NCBI GenBank assembly: GCA_030747505.1
Contig: JASLKQ010000006.1
Location: 1-62,737, forward strand
Source of the DNA: Verrucomicrobiota bacterium
Lineage (GTDB): Bacteria; Verrucomicrobiota; Verrucomicrobiia; Limisphaerales; UBA1100
DNA length: 62,737 nt
Reading direction: 5' to 3'
Shown piece by piece: positions 1-9,632 of this stretch. Every line of letters begins with the position of its first letter. Position 1 is the stretch's first letter. The translations under genes were made by a program, and so were the position numbers. The notes below the pieces were generated by a model that was given only the letters and a program-made list of their open reading frames with translations, made no database searches and was not told the origin of the DNA.

Positions 1-680
1 CGGGGCATATCCTTTTTGATCCCCCGCCAGTCTGTGAAAACGTTCCGGGTGGATATCAGGACCGTCTCGCCCAGAAGAGCATCGCCTCCACAGTGATGAC
101 CGTAGCTGCCGGCATAGGTGCTAACGTAATGACATCTTCCTCCACCTGCTGATTGCGCTCCGTAGTTAGCCCGACCCCATCCGGGAGCCACTCCCTTAAG
201 CTTCCCTTGCACTTTCTCAAGGTCATTATAACGCTTCATCTTTGGATCAGACGGCGAAAGAACTGTATTTACATTCTGCAAATCCCCACGAATAAGCGGA
301 TTGGTCAGCACAAACCTGATGTCTGAACTGTGCCACCAATGCATCCAACGATAGTTCGCTCGTGTTTTTTGGTACTCACCCTGAGAGCCATGTTTGCCGG
401 TGTATACAGCACGTCCAAGCTGCTCATAATCGGAGTTATAAGACTGAATCGCGTCTACATCAGAAGCTACATGCCAAGGCATCTGGTTATCCATTTCAGT
501 GGCAAAGCCCGTGTAAGCCTTCGCCAGAGAACCGCAATTATTGGAGCACTTCATGCGGTTGGCTTTCTTCTTGGCCTTGGCCAAGGTGGGGAGAAGCATA
601 CTGGCAAGTATGCCGATGATCGCAATGACCACGAGAAGCTCGATCAGAGTAAATCCTCGTGCTTTTGTATGTTTTTTCAT
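1..680 (-). CDS. Pseudopilin-like secreted protein, partial (C-terminus off the left edge)
   Basis: The frame is open from an ATG at 678-680 to the window edge and is missing from the ORF track, probably because it has no stop. The N-terminus reads [20 protein letters not shown] followed by [17 protein letters not shown]. This is a short basic leader, a G/F prepilin cleavage point, Glu at +5 and one hydrophobic helix, which is the type IV pilin / type II secretion pseudopilin signature. The mature part is rich in Trp, His, Gly and Asn (for example [10 protein letters not shown]), like the large PVC-group family of exported proteins with a prepilin leader. About 226 codons are visible. PVC genomes carry many such paralogs whose substrates or roles are unknown, so calling it a structural pilin would be unsafe. 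It is transcribed away from the LRR gene; the shared 446-bp gap should hold its promoter and leader. Confidence 0.85.
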   Translation of the reverse strand, partial: MKKHTKARGFTLIELLVVIAIIGILASMLLPTLAKAKKKANRMKCSNNCGSLAKAYTGFATEMDNQMPWHVASDVDAIQSYNSDYEQLGRAVYTGKHGSQGEYQKTRANYRWMHWWHSSDIRFVLTNPLIRGDLQNVNTVLSPSDPKMKRYNDLEKVQGKLKGVAPGWGRANYGAQSAGGGRCHYVSTYAGSYGHHCGGDALLGETVLISTRNVFTDWRGIKKDMP

Positions 681-1126
681 TTTTTTGGTTGAATTATGAA
701 CTTACAAGGTAAGCTCAGGGTTGCATTTTCTGTTTCTAACCCGCCCGAAGTTAGGCAGCAACTTCACAAGCCACAGCCAGACCCATTGCGGGTACTCAAT
801 GGCACACCTAAAGCATAGACTATGCCATTTTCATATTAAATGATAAGTGCCTTTATAGTGACCTTAAAACCCTAAAATTAACCTGACTAACCAGATTTTC
901 CGCCTGAATGTGAAATACAAAACTTGCTGGCGATGTCCGCACCCCAAAAAATGTCATAATTAACGCGCAAATGTCGTGATTCTCACGCGTTTTTTCACCG
1001 GCAAGGCGAAGACCCATGAGACTCACGGTTTTTATCTGAGGCCGGACCTTCCCTCCCAAAAGTCACCCCCATATTTTTCCTGTCACCTCACCCTTAACAC
1101 GCAGTATGGTCCGTGCCGGAGAAAAA
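681..1126. promoter_or_regulatory. Divergent intergenic region with dyad symmetries
   Basis: No convincing gene lies between the pseudopilin and LRR starts; the 68-codon minus ORF at 853-1059 resembles nothing I recognise. Visible structures are CCATTG-8nt-CAATGG at 783-802 and GCATAG-a-CTATGC at 813-825, with ATGGCA/TGCCAT arms spanning 799-828. All lie 100-150 bp upstream of the pseudopilin ATG, where they could be an operator or a leader hairpin. I could not match them to a known riboswitch, including the c-di-GMP GEMM class that often precedes pilin-like genes. Confidence 0.3.
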
Positions 1127-1864
1127 ATGACTGACTCAAGCGCCCCAGAAGAAGCCCCTCAAGAGCCTGATCCTTTGGTTGCGGCGCTGGAAGAACATCA
1201 GGGCAATCTTTACTGGGCGGTGAAATCAATCGCCCGGCGAGTGGAAACCAATGCCAAGGGAGAAGTTACACTGCTTTTTATCAAATATCCGGTAAAAGTG
1301 AGCGATGAGGGATTCAGGTTAATCGGGCAACTCAAGAAACTCGAGAGCCTCGATGCCACCGACGCCGCAATCACCGATGCGGGTTCCGTTCATTTGGCTG
1401 AGCTTCAGCACATGAGAGAGTTAATCCTAGATATTACGGCTCTGGGTGATGAAGGACTGTCTGCTATCAGTCAGTTGCAGTCCCTAAAACGTCTTTCCCT
1501 CTCAGCTACACGGGTCGGAGATCTGGGGTTAAAGGTCATTGCCAAGCTGCACGGCCTGGAATCTCTGGATCTTTCCGGGACAAACATCACACATGTCGGG
1601 CTGAAGTATTTGCGGCCCCTCTCAAACCTTACTCACTTGGATTTGGGAGAGAATGGTATACGCGATGACGGAATTATCCACCTCCGGGCGTTCCAAAAAT
1701 TGCAAAGCCTAACCTTAAATTATAATCGGCTGACCGACCACTCAGCCGATTGGCTCAAGGGCTACAAACAATTGAAGTTTTTAAACCTGAAGGGCAACCT
1801 CATCTCCGACAAAAAAAAGGCGGAACTGATCGAGTGCATGCCACGTACCTCGATCAATACGTAA
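1127..1864 (+). CDS. Leucine-rich repeat protein
   Basis: The protein has about 245 residues with no signal peptide and no membrane segment. After an acidic, Pro/Glu-rich N-terminus come roughly six 23-26-residue leucine-rich repeats of the ribonuclease-inhibitor/GALA-like type (L.sLdas.aaItDaG..hLaeL..L). The repeats are clear in stretches such as LESLDLSGTNITHVGLKYL and LTHLDLGENGIRDDGIIHL. Such repeats form a curved solenoid used for protein binding; no enzymatic domain accompanies them. The ORF track starts at 1106, but the ATG at 1127 is preceded by GGAG at a spacing of about 5 nt, so I prefer it. The gene stands alone, pointing toward the convergent mnmG. LRR proteins of this kind are abundant in Planctomycetes and Verrucomicrobia, and the partner cannot be predicted. 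Confidence 0.8.
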   Translation: MTDSSAPEEAPQEPDPLVAALEEHQGNLYWAVKSIARRVETNAKGEVTLLFIKYPVKVSDEGFRLIGQLKKLESLDATDAAITDAGSVHLAELQHMRELILDITALGDEGLSAISQLQSLKRLSLSATRVGDLGLKVIAKLHGLESLDLSGTNITHVGLKYLRPLSNLTHLDLGENGIRDDGIIHLRAFQKLQSLTLNYNRLTDHSADWLKGYKQLKFLNLKGNLISDKKKAELIECMPRTSINT

Positions 1865-1921
1865 AATTCTCTCAGTTTCTTACGCAATGGGGCTTATATT
1901 AACCTGCTCATAAAATAACCC

Positions 1922-3874
1922 TTACAAGTCTCCACAACAGGAACTATGTGTCCCTTCTGCCGCTTCAGTAGACACCGACTCCTCGATCGGTCCCCGCTTC
2001 ATGTGCACCATCACGAGACTCACATCAGCAGGCGAAATGCCTGAGATTCGGGAGGCTTGACCCAAGGTGGCGGGGAGATGCTCCAATAGTTTCTGGCGCG
2101 ACTCATTGCGTAAGCCTTTAATTACCGCGTAATCCACCCAACTGGGAATCTGCTTATCTTCCATCTGGCGAAACCGCGCGACCTCATCCTCCTGCCTATT
2201 AATATATCCTTCGTATTTTATAGTAATTTCTACCTGGCGCTTTATTTCTTCCTCCAGCGTTTCGTCCCGCGAAGGTAACTGATCGTAGGTCATTTCGCTG
2301 CGCTTCAAAAGTTGAGACAAAGAACCGTGCCCCTCATTTGTGGAATTCAGCCTTTTTATCTCCGATTCGATGGTCCTCTTCTTCTTGGAAAAAATATCGA
2401 AATAGCTCTTTTTTATAACTCCTATATCGTTGCCGATTTCAGTTAAGCGCATGTCTGCATTATCCTGGCGCAACAAAAGCCGGTATTCAGCCCGGCTGGT
2501 AAACATCCTGTAGGGCTCTGCGGTTCCCTTGGTAATCAGGTCATCTATCAGCACTCCGATGTAGGCCTGGTCACGCCTCAACACAATCGGCTCCTTGCCC
2601 TGAACTTGTCGGACAGCGTTGATTCCTGCCATCAGCCCTTGAGCCCCTGCCTCTTCATAGCCGGACGTCCCATTGATCTGACCGGCCAGATAAAGGTTCT
2701 TACAAGGCTTGGTCTCAAGAGAAGGATTCAGTTGCCTTGGAGGAGCATAGTCATATTCCACAGCATAAGCAGGCCGAAGAATTTCAGCGTTTTCACAGCC
2801 CTTAATCGTGCGCACCAAATCATATTGAACCTCGAAAGGCAGACAGGTGGAAAGACCATTCACATACACTTCATCAGTGGCAATCCCCTCAGGCTCGATA
2901 AAGATATGGTGAGATTGCTTGTCGGCAAAACGCATGATTTTATCCTCAATAGCCGGACAATAACGCGGCCCAACCCCCTCAATTTTACCAGAGTACAGTG
3001 GAGATTTTTGTATATTATCGCGGACGATGGCGGCTGTCTGCTCATTGGTATATGAGACCCAGCACTTCAATTGGCCATTAAGACGATCAAGGATAGATCC
3101 TGGCGGGTATTTGCCATCAGAAAGACTATTCTCCGAAGAGTTGAGAGATGATTGTTCCACGTGGAACAAATCGTCTTTCCAGAAGGAAAAATAGGGCACG
3201 GGCTCATCTCCCGGCTGCTCCTCCAAAACCGAAAAGTTAATGGAACGCTTCAGCAGGCGTGGCGGAGTGCCGGTCTTTAGTCGCCCCAGCTCGAGCCCCA
3301 CTTCAGCCAGTGCCGCCGATAGACCTGTTGCAGCACTTTCCCCAGAACGCCCACCTTTTTGCTGGGCCTCACCCACATGGAGCAACCCTCGCAGAAATGT
3401 CCCCGTGGTGATCACAACCGACTGACCATGGTATTCCACCCCCATCCCGGTCCTGACCCCATAAACCTCCCGGTCCTTGTGTAAAAGACAGTCCACCTGA
3501 CCCTGTTGAATGGTTAGATTAGGCTCCTTTTCACACACCCATTTCATCCGAAATTGGTAGGCCTTTTTATCGCACTGGGCACGAGGTGCCCAAACCGCAG
3601 GACCTTTTTTAAGATTGAGCATTCTGAATTGGAGCCCGGTCATATCCGTGCATTTGCCCATCTCACCTCCCAATGCATCTATCTCACGAGCCAAATGCCC
3701 CTTCGCCAACCCACCAATGGCAGGATTACAGCTCATTTGGCCGATAGTATCGGCATTGGTGGTGAGCATCAAAACCTCCGCCCCCATACGGGCACCAGCC
3801 AGTGCGGCCTCGACCCCAGCGTGCCCTGCGCCGACCACAATGACATCGAAGTCTTTAGGATAACGGAAGCTCAT
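1922..3874 (-). CDS. mnmG: tRNA uridine-5-carboxymethylaminomethyl modification enzyme MnmG (GidA)
   Basis: MnmG is an FAD enzyme that, with MnmE, installs the (carboxymethyl)aminomethyl group on wobble U34 of certain tRNAs. The sequence shows the N-terminal dinucleotide-binding loop [12 protein letters not shown], then the family blocks [23 protein letters not shown] and [15 protein letters not shown], and a C-terminal MnmE/tRNA-binding helical region. At about 650 residues it is full length. The ORF extends to 3928; I chose the Met before [14 protein letters not shown] because it gives the normal short leader. The Met at 3907 has a better GGAAGG-like ribosome site, so the start is uncertain. 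With the 3874 start it overlaps the end of pgi by 20 bp, suggesting co-transcription. A parS palindrome lies inside the gene (3153-3168), encoding part of LFHVEQ. rsmG, parA and parB, frequent neighbours elsewhere, are not here. Confidence 0.95.
   Translation of the reverse strand: MSFRYPKDFDVIVVGAGHAGVEAALAGARMGAEVLMLTTNADTIGQMSCNPAIGGLAKGHLAREIDALGGEMGKCTDMTGLQFRMLNLKKGPAVWAPRAQCDKKAYQFRMKWVCEKEPNLTIQQGQVDCLLHKDREVYGVRTGMGVEYHGQSVVITTGTFLRGLLHVGEAQQKGGRSGESAATGLSAALAEVGLELGRLKTGTPPRLLKRSINFSVLEEQPGDEPVPYFSFWKDDLFHVEQSSLNSSENSLSDGKYPPGSILDRLNGQLKCWVSYTNEQTAAIVRDNIQKSPLYSGKIEGVGPRYCPAIEDKIMRFADKQSHHIFIEPEGIATDEVYVNGLSTCLPFEVQYDLVRTIKGCENAEILRPAYAVEYDYAPPRQLNPSLETKPCKNLYLAGQINGTSGYEEAGAQGLMAGINAVRQVQGKEPIVLRRDQAYIGVLIDDLITKGTAEPYRMFTSRAEYRLLLRQDNADMRLTEIGNDIGVIKKSYFDIFSKKKRTIESEIKRLNSTNEGHGSLSQLLKRSEMTYDQLPSRDETLEEEIKRQVEITIKYEGYINRQEDEVARFRQMEDKQIPSWVDYAVIKGLRNESRQKLLEHLPATLGQASRISGISPADVSLVMVHMKRGPIEESVSTEAAEGTHSSCCGDL
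3153..3168. other. parS: parS centromere site inside mnmG
   Basis: TGTTCCACGTGGAACA is a perfect 16-bp palindrome, extending to 18 bp (3152-3169) with the flanking T/A. It is the canonical ParB-binding parS sequence: the Pseudomonas form is identical and the Bacillus form is TGTTTCACGTGAAACA. ParB-CTP loads at such sites and spreads to segregate the origin region. A second exact copy lies 1,168 bp away in pgi. A perfect match of this length by chance is very unlikely in 63 kb, and two are essentially conclusive. Confidence 0.9.
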
Positions 3875-5477
3875 CTGAATCGGAGCGTGTAAATGTGTAC
3901 TGGGCATCGAAACGCCCTTCCCCGGCAATCTTCTTCAAGCGCCCATTGGCACTTAGATGCTCGCATATCTGATATATTGTCTCTACCTCATCGACTGCCT
4001 GCATTTCCATCGCCAAATCATCCACACACAGCGGATGTCCATCACGCCTCATTAGGCATTCAAATAGATCCATTTGCAGATCAATTACCCGCTGCGCCGC
4101 CTTTTTACCCGCTTCCACGCCTGGTTGATGGTATGCATTAATGTTAACCAAAGATGCATAGAATCCTACTGCCCGCTCATAAAGCGCAATCAAAACTCCG
4201 ATAGAAAATGCTGATACATCCTTCACTGTGATCGTGATCGATTCGCGACCGCCTTCATACAAGGCCCTCCGGGTTCCCTGAAAGAACCCACTGAGATAAT
4301 CCCCAGAGGTAATGGCCTCATGTTCCACGTGGAACAATTCGCCAGATCGCTCTTTTTGGACCTGAATAAAGGTGGCAAAGAAGTTCGGAACTCCGTCCCG
4401 CAGTTGCTGAATATATGCGTGCTGATCGGTCGAACCCTTGTTCCCGTAGACTGCAATGCCCTGATTTACCACGTTGCCCTCCAAATCTTCTTTTTTTCCT
4501 AGCGATTCCATGATAAGCTGCTGTAAATAGCGCGAAAAGAGCTCTAAACGGTCTTTATATGGCAAAATAACCATATCTTTATCACCTTTACCGTTACAGG
4601 AGTGCATCCAGGCTAGTGCGAGCCGGGCAGCCGGGTTGAAATTAATATCTTCCTTTCGGGTTACTTCATCGCAGGCAGCGGCACCAGCCAGCAGTTGATC
4701 AATATCCACTCCCTGAAGCGCGGCAGGTAAAAGACCCACTGTGGAAGTCTCACTGGTTCGGCCCCCTACCCAGTCCCACATTGGAAAGCGTTTCAGCCAA
4801 CCATCCTTCTGGGCGACCTGATCGAGGGCGGACCCTGCCCCAGTAATCGCGCAAGCATGCTCTGAAAAGTTCAACCCAGCTCGATCGTAAGCTGCCTTGG
4901 CTTCCAGCATCCCGTTTCGCGTTTCCTTAGTGCCTCCCGACTTGGAAATGACAATTGAAAGTGTCCTATCGAGAGAATTCCCTATTTCTGACAAATCTTT
5001 ATCGATACCGTTTGGGTCTGTGTTGTCAAAAAACCAAATTTTCATGCGATCTAAGCTTGAATCACCTAATGCATGAGATACGAACTGAGGGCCCAATGCC
5101 GATCCGCCAATCCCAATAATAATGAGGTTCTCAAAAGGGCCCCCTGAGCCAGTGATCTCACCGCTGTGGACGCCCTTGGCAAATTCCTTCACTGAAACTA
5201 CCGCTTCATCAATCTCCTGCTTAATTTGCTCTGTCGGAGCCAGAGCTGAGTTGCGCAACCAGTAATGACCCACCATCCTGTCTTCGTCAGGGTTGGCAAT
5301 GGCGCCTTTCTCCAGATCTGCCATATCAGAAAAAGCCTTACCAATAGACTCTTGATGGGATTCAAAGAACTCATCGGCTAAATCCAAACGGCTCAGGTCA
5401 AGGCTCAGCCCAATTTCATCGTGAAAAGTCGTGCGCTCTTTGTAGCGCTCCCAAAGTTTAAGTGCGTCTGTTTCCAT
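3855..5477 (-). CDS. pgi: Glucose-6-phosphate isomerase
   Basis: The enzyme interconverts glucose-6-phosphate and fructose-6-phosphate in the cytoplasm, for glycolysis and gluconeogenesis. The 540-residue protein shows the two SIS-type sugar-binding blocks of the family: [12 protein letters not shown] with a following helix, and [14 protein letters not shown]. It also has the [13 protein letters not shown] segment and the [18 protein letters not shown] active-site region with the catalytic His. Length fits the long bacterial/plastid-type enzyme. The gene is upstream of mnmG and overlaps it slightly, an unusual pairing of central metabolism with tRNA modification. A parS site (4321-4336) is embedded here and reads as LFHVEH in the protein. 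The start is the ORF-track ATG at 5477, divergent from leuA. Confidence 0.95.
   Translation of the reverse strand: METDALKLWERYKERTTFHDEIGLSLDLSRLDLADEFFESHQESIGKAFSDMADLEKGAIANPDEDRMVGHYWLRNSALAPTEQIKQEIDEAVVSVKEFAKGVHSGEITGSGGPFENLIIIGIGGSALGPQFVSHALGDSSLDRMKIWFFDNTDPNGIDKDLSEIGNSLDRTLSIVISKSGGTKETRNGMLEAKAAYDRAGLNFSEHACAITGAGSALDQVAQKDGWLKRFPMWDWVGGRTSETSTVGLLPAALQGVDIDQLLAGAAACDEVTRKEDINFNPAARLALAWMHSCNGKGDKDMVILPYKDRLELFSRYLQQLIMESLGKKEDLEGNVVNQGIAVYGNKGSTDQHAYIQQLRDGVPNFFATFIQVQKERSGELFHVEHEAITSGDYLSGFFQGTRRALYEGGRESITITVKDVSAFSIGVLIALYERAVGFYASLVNINAYHQPGVEAGKKAAQRVIDLQMDLFECLMRRDGHPLCVDDLAMEMQAVDEVETIYQICEHLSANGRLKKIAGEGRFDAQYTFTRSDSDELPLS
4321..4336. other. parS: parS centromere site inside pgi
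   Basis: This is a second perfect TGTTCCACGTGGAACA, identical to the 3153-3168 copy and in the same reading phase of its host gene, so both proteins carry the peptide LFHVE. I saw no other CACGTG core in the window with matching parS flanks. The pair suggests this locus lies in the replication-origin domain. Confidence 0.9.
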
Positions 5478-5569
5478 GGGGGAAGGGGAGCATATACAGT
5501 AAGGCCCCTCATCAGCAAGCTGGCGGTGAAGCCCTTTTTTTGGTAAGGAATTCTCTCCAGAGGGTCAAA

Positions 5570-7141
5570 ATGAGTAAAAATCGTGTCCTAATCTTCGATA
5601 CAACACTGCGCGATGGCGAACAATGCCCGGGTGCCTCCATGAATTTGCGGGAGAAACTGGCTGTAGCCCGCCAGTTGGGTGCACTGAAAGTGGACGTGAT
5701 AGAAGCTGGTTTCCCAGTCATTAGTGATGGCGATTTTACTGCCGTCCAGACGATCGCCAAACAGATCAAGGGTCCTCAAATCGCGGGCTTGGCGAGGTGT
5801 GTTTCCAAGGACATTGATGCAGCTGGAGCCGCCGTGAAGCCGGCTGGAAAACGCGGTAGAATCCACGTTTTTCTGGCGACTTCCAAGATCCACCGGGAAC
5901 ACAAGCTGGGCAAGGCCCAGGATGAAATTCTCCGCCTCGCCGTAGAAGGCGTTAAGCGGGCACGTAAATATGTAAAGGACGTAGAATTCTCTCCGGAGGA
6001 CGGGTCTCGGACCGAACCTGATTTTCTCGTAGAAATCTGCAAAGCCGTCATCAAGGCTGGAGCCATCACCGTCAATATCCCTGACACCGTCGGCTGGGCG
6101 GTCCCTGATGAGTTTGGAGAACTCATCAGTCATTTACATGAAAATGTGCCTGAGTTCCAGAGCGGTAAAGCCATCATCAGTGTCCACTGTCACAATGACC
6201 TGGGTCTGGCGGTTGCCAATTCACTAGCCGCAGTCCGTGCGGGGGCCAGACAGGTCGAGTGTACGGTTAACGGCATTGGCGAACGTGCCGGCAACGCCGC
6301 CATGGAAGAGGTGGTGATGGCCCTCAAAACCCGCAAGAATTTCTACCGCGGATTTTCCTGTGGATTGGAAACCAAAGAGATCGTGAAGGCCTCCAAGCTG
6401 GTTGCCCGGATGAGTGGGCTGGGAGTACAACGTAGCAAGGCTATCGTGGGGGAAAATGCCTTCGCACACTCGAGCGGAATCCATCAGGACGGCATCCTGA
6501 AAAAACGTGAGACCTACGAAATCATGAACCCCAAGCACGTAGGCTGGGGTAAGACCGAGCTCCCCCTCACCAAACATAGCGGTCGTGCTGCCGTAGCCGC
6601 GCGGCTGAAACATCTGGGCTTCAAGATGGATGTAACCGAGGTCAGCTCCATTTTCGATAAGTTTAAGGAAATCGGGGACAAGAAAAAATTTGTCTATGAT
6701 GATGACTTGGCCGCATTGGTCGAAGGCCACATCACCACCGTGCCTGAGACCTGGGCATTGGATTATCTAAACGTGAGTACCGGCAACCAAACCGTGCCCA
6801 CGGCCACGGTACGCCTCACCAAAAAGGACGGCAACAAGACCCGGATCGAGCAGGACGCCGGCATTGGTGATGGCCCTGTGGATGCCTCCCTGAAGGCCAT
6901 TGACCGTATCTCCAAAACGAATGGAAAACTGATGGATTACACCATTAGGGCGGTATCTCAAGGCAAGGATGCTCTGGGTGAAGTTACTCTGAAGGTCGAT
7001 TTCGGTGACGGCGATCTCGTGACGGGGAAGGGTGCCAGCACCGACATTATTGAGGCCAGTGCCCGGGCTTACCTGAATGCGGTTAACCGCTATCTAAACA
7101 ACGGTCGGAAAGGCCGGAGACGTAAGCCACGTCTTCCCTAG
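5570..7141 (+). CDS. leuA: 2-isopropylmalate synthase
   Basis: The enzyme condenses acetyl-CoA with 2-oxoisovalerate, the first committed step of leucine synthesis. The ~523-residue protein begins [21 protein letters not shown], the HMG-like TIM-barrel signature with its catalytic Arg and metal-binding Asp. Metal ligands appear in [15 protein letters not shown], followed by the conserved [10 protein letters not shown] block. The C-terminal ~130 residues match the LeuA dimer domain that binds leucine for feedback inhibition. The ORF track begins at 5462, but the upstream 36 codons look non-coding and overlap pgi's 5' end. The ATG at 5570 follows AGAGGG at a proper distance. Related citramalate synthases share the fold; the length and C-terminal domain favour LeuA. 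No other leu genes are adjacent. Confidence 0.93.
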   Translation: MSKNRVLIFDTTLRDGEQCPGASMNLREKLAVARQLGALKVDVIEAGFPVISDGDFTAVQTIAKQIKGPQIAGLARCVSKDIDAAGAAVKPAGKRGRIHVFLATSKIHREHKLGKAQDEILRLAVEGVKRARKYVKDVEFSPEDGSRTEPDFLVEICKAVIKAGAITVNIPDTVGWAVPDEFGELISHLHENVPEFQSGKAIISVHCHNDLGLAVANSLAAVRAGARQVECTVNGIGERAGNAAMEEVVMALKTRKNFYRGFSCGLETKEIVKASKLVARMSGLGVQRSKAIVGENAFAHSSGIHQDGILKKRETYEIMNPKHVGWGKTELPLTKHSGRAAVAARLKHLGFKMDVTEVSSIFDKFKEIGDKKKFVYDDDLAALVEGHITTVPETWALDYLNVSTGNQTVPTATVRLTKKDGNKTRIEQDAGIGDGPVDASLKAIDRISKTNGKLMDYTIRAVSQGKDALGEVTLKVDFGDGDLVTGKGASTDIIEASARAYLNAVNRYLNNGRKGRRRKPRLP

Positions 7142-7240
7142 AGTTGAAGATAAAACGATCATTGTCTCAGTTAAAGTGTACCACAGACTTTTCCTTTCCT
7201 AGCACTTGCTTCATTACTACTTGAAGCCTAACGTGGGGCC

Positions 7241-8215
7241 GTGAAGCCTATCTATTTTGCCATAACTTTAATGGCGCTATACACCTGTCTGCACGCCGGA
7301 GACAAAATTGGGGTAGTCCAAAAGGTCGCCCCCAACGTTTACTTTCATCAAGGCAATATCGATAAGGGCCACTGCAATCAGGGTTGGATTATCTTCAGGG
7401 AATTCGTCCTCGTAATCGACAGCAATTTCCCCAGCGGCGCAGCTGAAGTCTTACCGAAAATCAAAGCCACAACCAAAAAACCAATTAAGTATGTGGTGGA
7501 TACCCACCACCACGGCGACCATGCCTATGGGAACCAAACATGGGCAGAAGCAGGAGCCACGGCCATTGCTTCTGAAGGGGCTCTACAGGAAATGAAAAAA
7601 TACGAAACCGGATTTTTTGGAGGACATCCACTGGGCCGATGGGAATGGGCAGCCAAAAGCCGGGCGGATGTACGAAACAGCAAGCTCCTGCCACCCCAGA
7701 TCACATTTAGAAAAAAGATGGTATTTGATGATGGCCAAATGCGCGCTGAGTTACTCTACCTTGGCAACGCACACACGCACGGAGATGTGTTTGTGTGGTT
7801 GCCCAGGGAACGCATCCTGTTTAGCGGAGATGCCTGCGTAAATGGCCCCTACAATTATATGGGGGACGGCAATTCTCTGGACTGGCCAAAGACTCTGGAT
7901 GCCGCCAAAGCACTAAGGCCCAAAACCATTTGTCCCGGGCACGGAGCAATGGCCAATGGCAGTTTGATTGATGATCAAAAAGCCTATTTTATTACGCTCC
8001 AGAAGCAGGTCCTGCCGCTGGTAAAAAGAAAGGCTTCGCTCGAACAGCTGACCGGCCAAGCAGAAGCGATTCGAGCCAAGGTTCTAAAGAATAAAAAAAT
8101 TAGCCGTTACGTTGGAAATAAGTTTGCAGATCAACTGAAAAAAATTTATGGGGATTTTACCGGCCAAACATTGGGGCGCCTTGATGTAGTTAAAGAATCT
8201 GAAAAAAACAAATAA
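7241..8215 (+). CDS. Secreted MBL-fold metallo-hydrolase
   Basis: The 324-residue protein has a short signal peptide (hydrophobic FAITLMALYTCLHAG), so it is exported. The metallo-beta-lactamase core is clear: the zinc motif HHHGDH within YVVDTHHHGDHAYGN, a later His in NAHTHGDVFVW, an Asp in ILFSGDAC, and a final His in CPGHG. This is a complete di-zinc site. The substrate is unknown; B1-like lactamases, quinoprotein-associated hydrolases and lactonases share the pattern. Translation starts at GTG. The next gene, a secreted PHP-domain protein, begins 2 bp after the stop, so the two are almost certainly co-expressed and may act on the same extracytoplasmic substrate. Confidence 0.85.
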   Translation: MKPIYFAITLMALYTCLHAGDKIGVVQKVAPNVYFHQGNIDKGHCNQGWIIFREFVLVIDSNFPSGAAEVLPKIKATTKKPIKYVVDTHHHGDHAYGNQTWAEAGATAIASEGALQEMKKYETGFFGGHPLGRWEWAAKSRADVRNSKLLPPQITFRKKMVFDDGQMRAELLYLGNAHTHGDVFVWLPRERILFSGDACVNGPYNYMGDGNSLDWPKTLDAAKALRPKTICPGHGAMANGSLIDDQKAYFITLQKQVLPLVKRKASLEQLTGQAEAIRAKVLKNKKISRYVGNKFADQLKKIYGDFTGQTLGRLDVVKESEKNK

Positions 8216-8217
8216 CA

Positions 8218-9471
8218 ATGAAACTCACACTTCAATTCATTCTCTTTCTTGCTTTGGTATCTACCCTAGCCGCGGCAGAATCCGGAACCAAATGGTGGAA
8301 AGGTAATTTGCACACGCACTCCCACTGGAGTGACGGAGATGATTACCCTGAACAAATCGCGAAATGGTATAAAACTCACGGCTACCATTTCCTGACCCTT
8401 ACCGATCACAACACCCTGCAAGAAGGCGAACGTTGGATTGATGTCATGAAGAGTAAAGGTGGGCCACCCGCCTTTACCAAGTACTTGAAGGATTGGGGGA
8501 ACGATTGGGTTCAAACCCGAACCCAGGAAGGACGCCAAGAAGTACGCCTGCGCACTTTTCAAGAATTCCGAAAGAAACTCGAAACTCCTGGAAGGTTCTT
8601 ATTAATTCAGGGTGAAGAAGTAACCGACAGATGGAAAACCGCTCCTGTCCATATGAATGCAACCAATTTGCGCGAACTGATTAAGCCTCAGGGAGGCAAC
8701 AGCGTTTATGAAGTCATGCAACGCAATATGAACGCATTGGCCGCCCAACGTAAGGCTACGGGACAACCGATGTTTTTACATCTAAATCACCCGAATTTTG
8801 GCTGGGGAGTCACTGCAGAGGATCTCATGAAAGTTAAAGGAGAGCAGTTTTTTGAGGTCTACAACGGGCATCCTTCAGTCCGCAATATTGGAGATAAAAC
8901 ACATGCCAGCACCGAACGGATGTGGGATATCATTAATACCCGCAGACTCGGAGAACTGAACATGAACATTCTCTATGGATTGGCCACCGATGATTCTCAT
9001 AACTACCACGGAATGACGCCAGCCCGCAGTAACTCAGGACGAGGCTGGGTCATGGTTCGTGCATTAAATCTCGAGCCAACGGCTTTAATTAACGCGATGG
9101 AATCAGGCGATTTTTATTCCAGCACCGGAGTTACCCTGAAAGAACTAAAACAGACAAAAAAGGAAATCTCCATCAACATTGCTTCAGAGAAGGGTGTTCG
9201 CTACACCACTAAATTCATTGGCACGCGCAAAGGATACGACCCAAAGAATGAACCCTACACCGTACCGAGCGGAGCAAAATTACGTGTCACCCACCGCTAC
9301 AGTGACGATATTGGACAGGTCCTAGCTACCGTGAAGGGGCCAAACGCAACTTACCGGTTAAAGGGAAACGAACTATTTGTAAGAGCCCAAATCGTATCAT
9401 CCAAACCACAGAAGAACGCCATCACTCCTAACGCAACCGAGATGGCTTGGACTCAACCTATCTCTCCATAA
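8218..9471 (+). CDS. Secreted PHP-domain metal-dependent phosphoesterase-like protein
   Basis: The 417-residue protein starts with a signal peptide (LTLQFILFLALVSTLAAAES) and then a PHP (polymerase/histidinol-phosphatase) domain. Metal-binding signatures are HTHSHWSDG near the N-terminus, TLTDHN, QGEEVTD, LHLNHPNFGW and a late TDDSHNYHG. This set of His, Asp and Glu can bind two or three metals. The C-terminal ~100 residues look like a beta-rich accessory domain. PHP proteins usually hydrolyse phosphoesters; exported versions in environmental bacteria are uncharacterised. It is coupled to the MBL gene by a 2-bp gap. A minus-strand terminator hairpin begins directly at its stop codon. Confidence 0.85.
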   Translation: MKLTLQFILFLALVSTLAAAESGTKWWKGNLHTHSHWSDGDDYPEQIAKWYKTHGYHFLTLTDHNTLQEGERWIDVMKSKGGPPAFTKYLKDWGNDWVQTRTQEGRQEVRLRTFQEFRKKLETPGRFLLIQGEEVTDRWKTAPVHMNATNLRELIKPQGGNSVYEVMQRNMNALAAQRKATGQPMFLHLNHPNFGWGVTAEDLMKVKGEQFFEVYNGHPSVRNIGDKTHASTERMWDIINTRRLGELNMNILYGLATDDSHNYHGMTPARSNSGRGWVMVRALNLEPTALINAMESGDFYSSTGVTLKELKQTKKEISINIASEKGVRYTTKFIGTRKGYDPKNEPYTVPSGAKLRVTHRYSDDIGQVLATVKGPNATYRLKGNELFVRAQIVSSKPQKNAITPNATEMAWTQPISP

Positions 9472-9516
9472 AAAAAAGCCGGACCAGGTGGCCTGAAGGC
9501 GGCCGTCCTGGTCCGG
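9472..9516 (-). terminator. Rho-independent terminator, minus strand
   Basis: CCGGACCAGG at 9479-9488 pairs exactly with CCTGGTCCGG at 9507-9516, with an inner GGCC/GGCC pairing. On the minus strand the stem is followed by a run of eight U residues (plus-strand A run 9470-9477). It therefore ends a minus-strand transcript, either the candidate small RNA or the 9743-10048 gene. Confidence 0.8.
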
Positions 9517-9632
9517 TGAACACAGAAACAGTACAAGTAGGCTACTGCAGGTAACGGCTCCGATTGTACTGGATCAGAGCCTAAATTCGCTTTTGTTTAC
9601 GGGTCCAGCAGCACCCTCCTTGGTGGTACCAC
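9472..9632 (-). ncRNA. Candidate small RNA ending in a strong terminator
   Basis: The 271 bp between the PHP gene and the cysteine-rich protein has no ORF of note but is highly structured on the minus strand. A perfect -35 box TTGACA (complement of 9664-9669) is followed at a 17-18 bp spacing by a weak -10, predicting a start near 9632. The transcript would contain GGGT-8nt-ACCC, GGCTC-N-GAGCC around the rplU-independent central part, and a competing CAGTACAA/TTGTACTG pairing, then the 10-bp terminator stem and U-tract. It matches no RNA family I can recognise (not SRP, 6S or tmRNA by motif). It could instead be the long 3' UTR of the upstream minus-strand gene. Confidence 0.35.

Noticed and set aside
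681-830. c-di-GMP (GEMM) riboswitch before the pseudopilin-like gene
   Set aside because: The conserved GEMM core and tetraloop receptor could not be found; only generic hairpins are visible.
853-1059. 68-codon minus-strand ORF between the pseudopilin and LRR genes
   Set aside because: No signal, domain or ribosome site, composition unlike neighbours, and it covers the likely control region.
2606-3892. Several plus-strand ORFs opposite mnmG (149, 61, 112, 82 codons)
   Set aside because: Frame shadows of a strongly recognised gene on the other strand.
3153-4336. Replication origin (oriC) at the parS pair
   Set aside because: I saw no cluster of DnaA boxes, no AT-rich unwinding region and no dnaA, dnaN, parA or parB; parS can lie tens of kilobases from oriC.
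4320-4502. Plus-strand ORF starting MFHVEQ in pgi
   Set aside because: The start is the parS palindrome read on the other strand; there is no further gene-like content.
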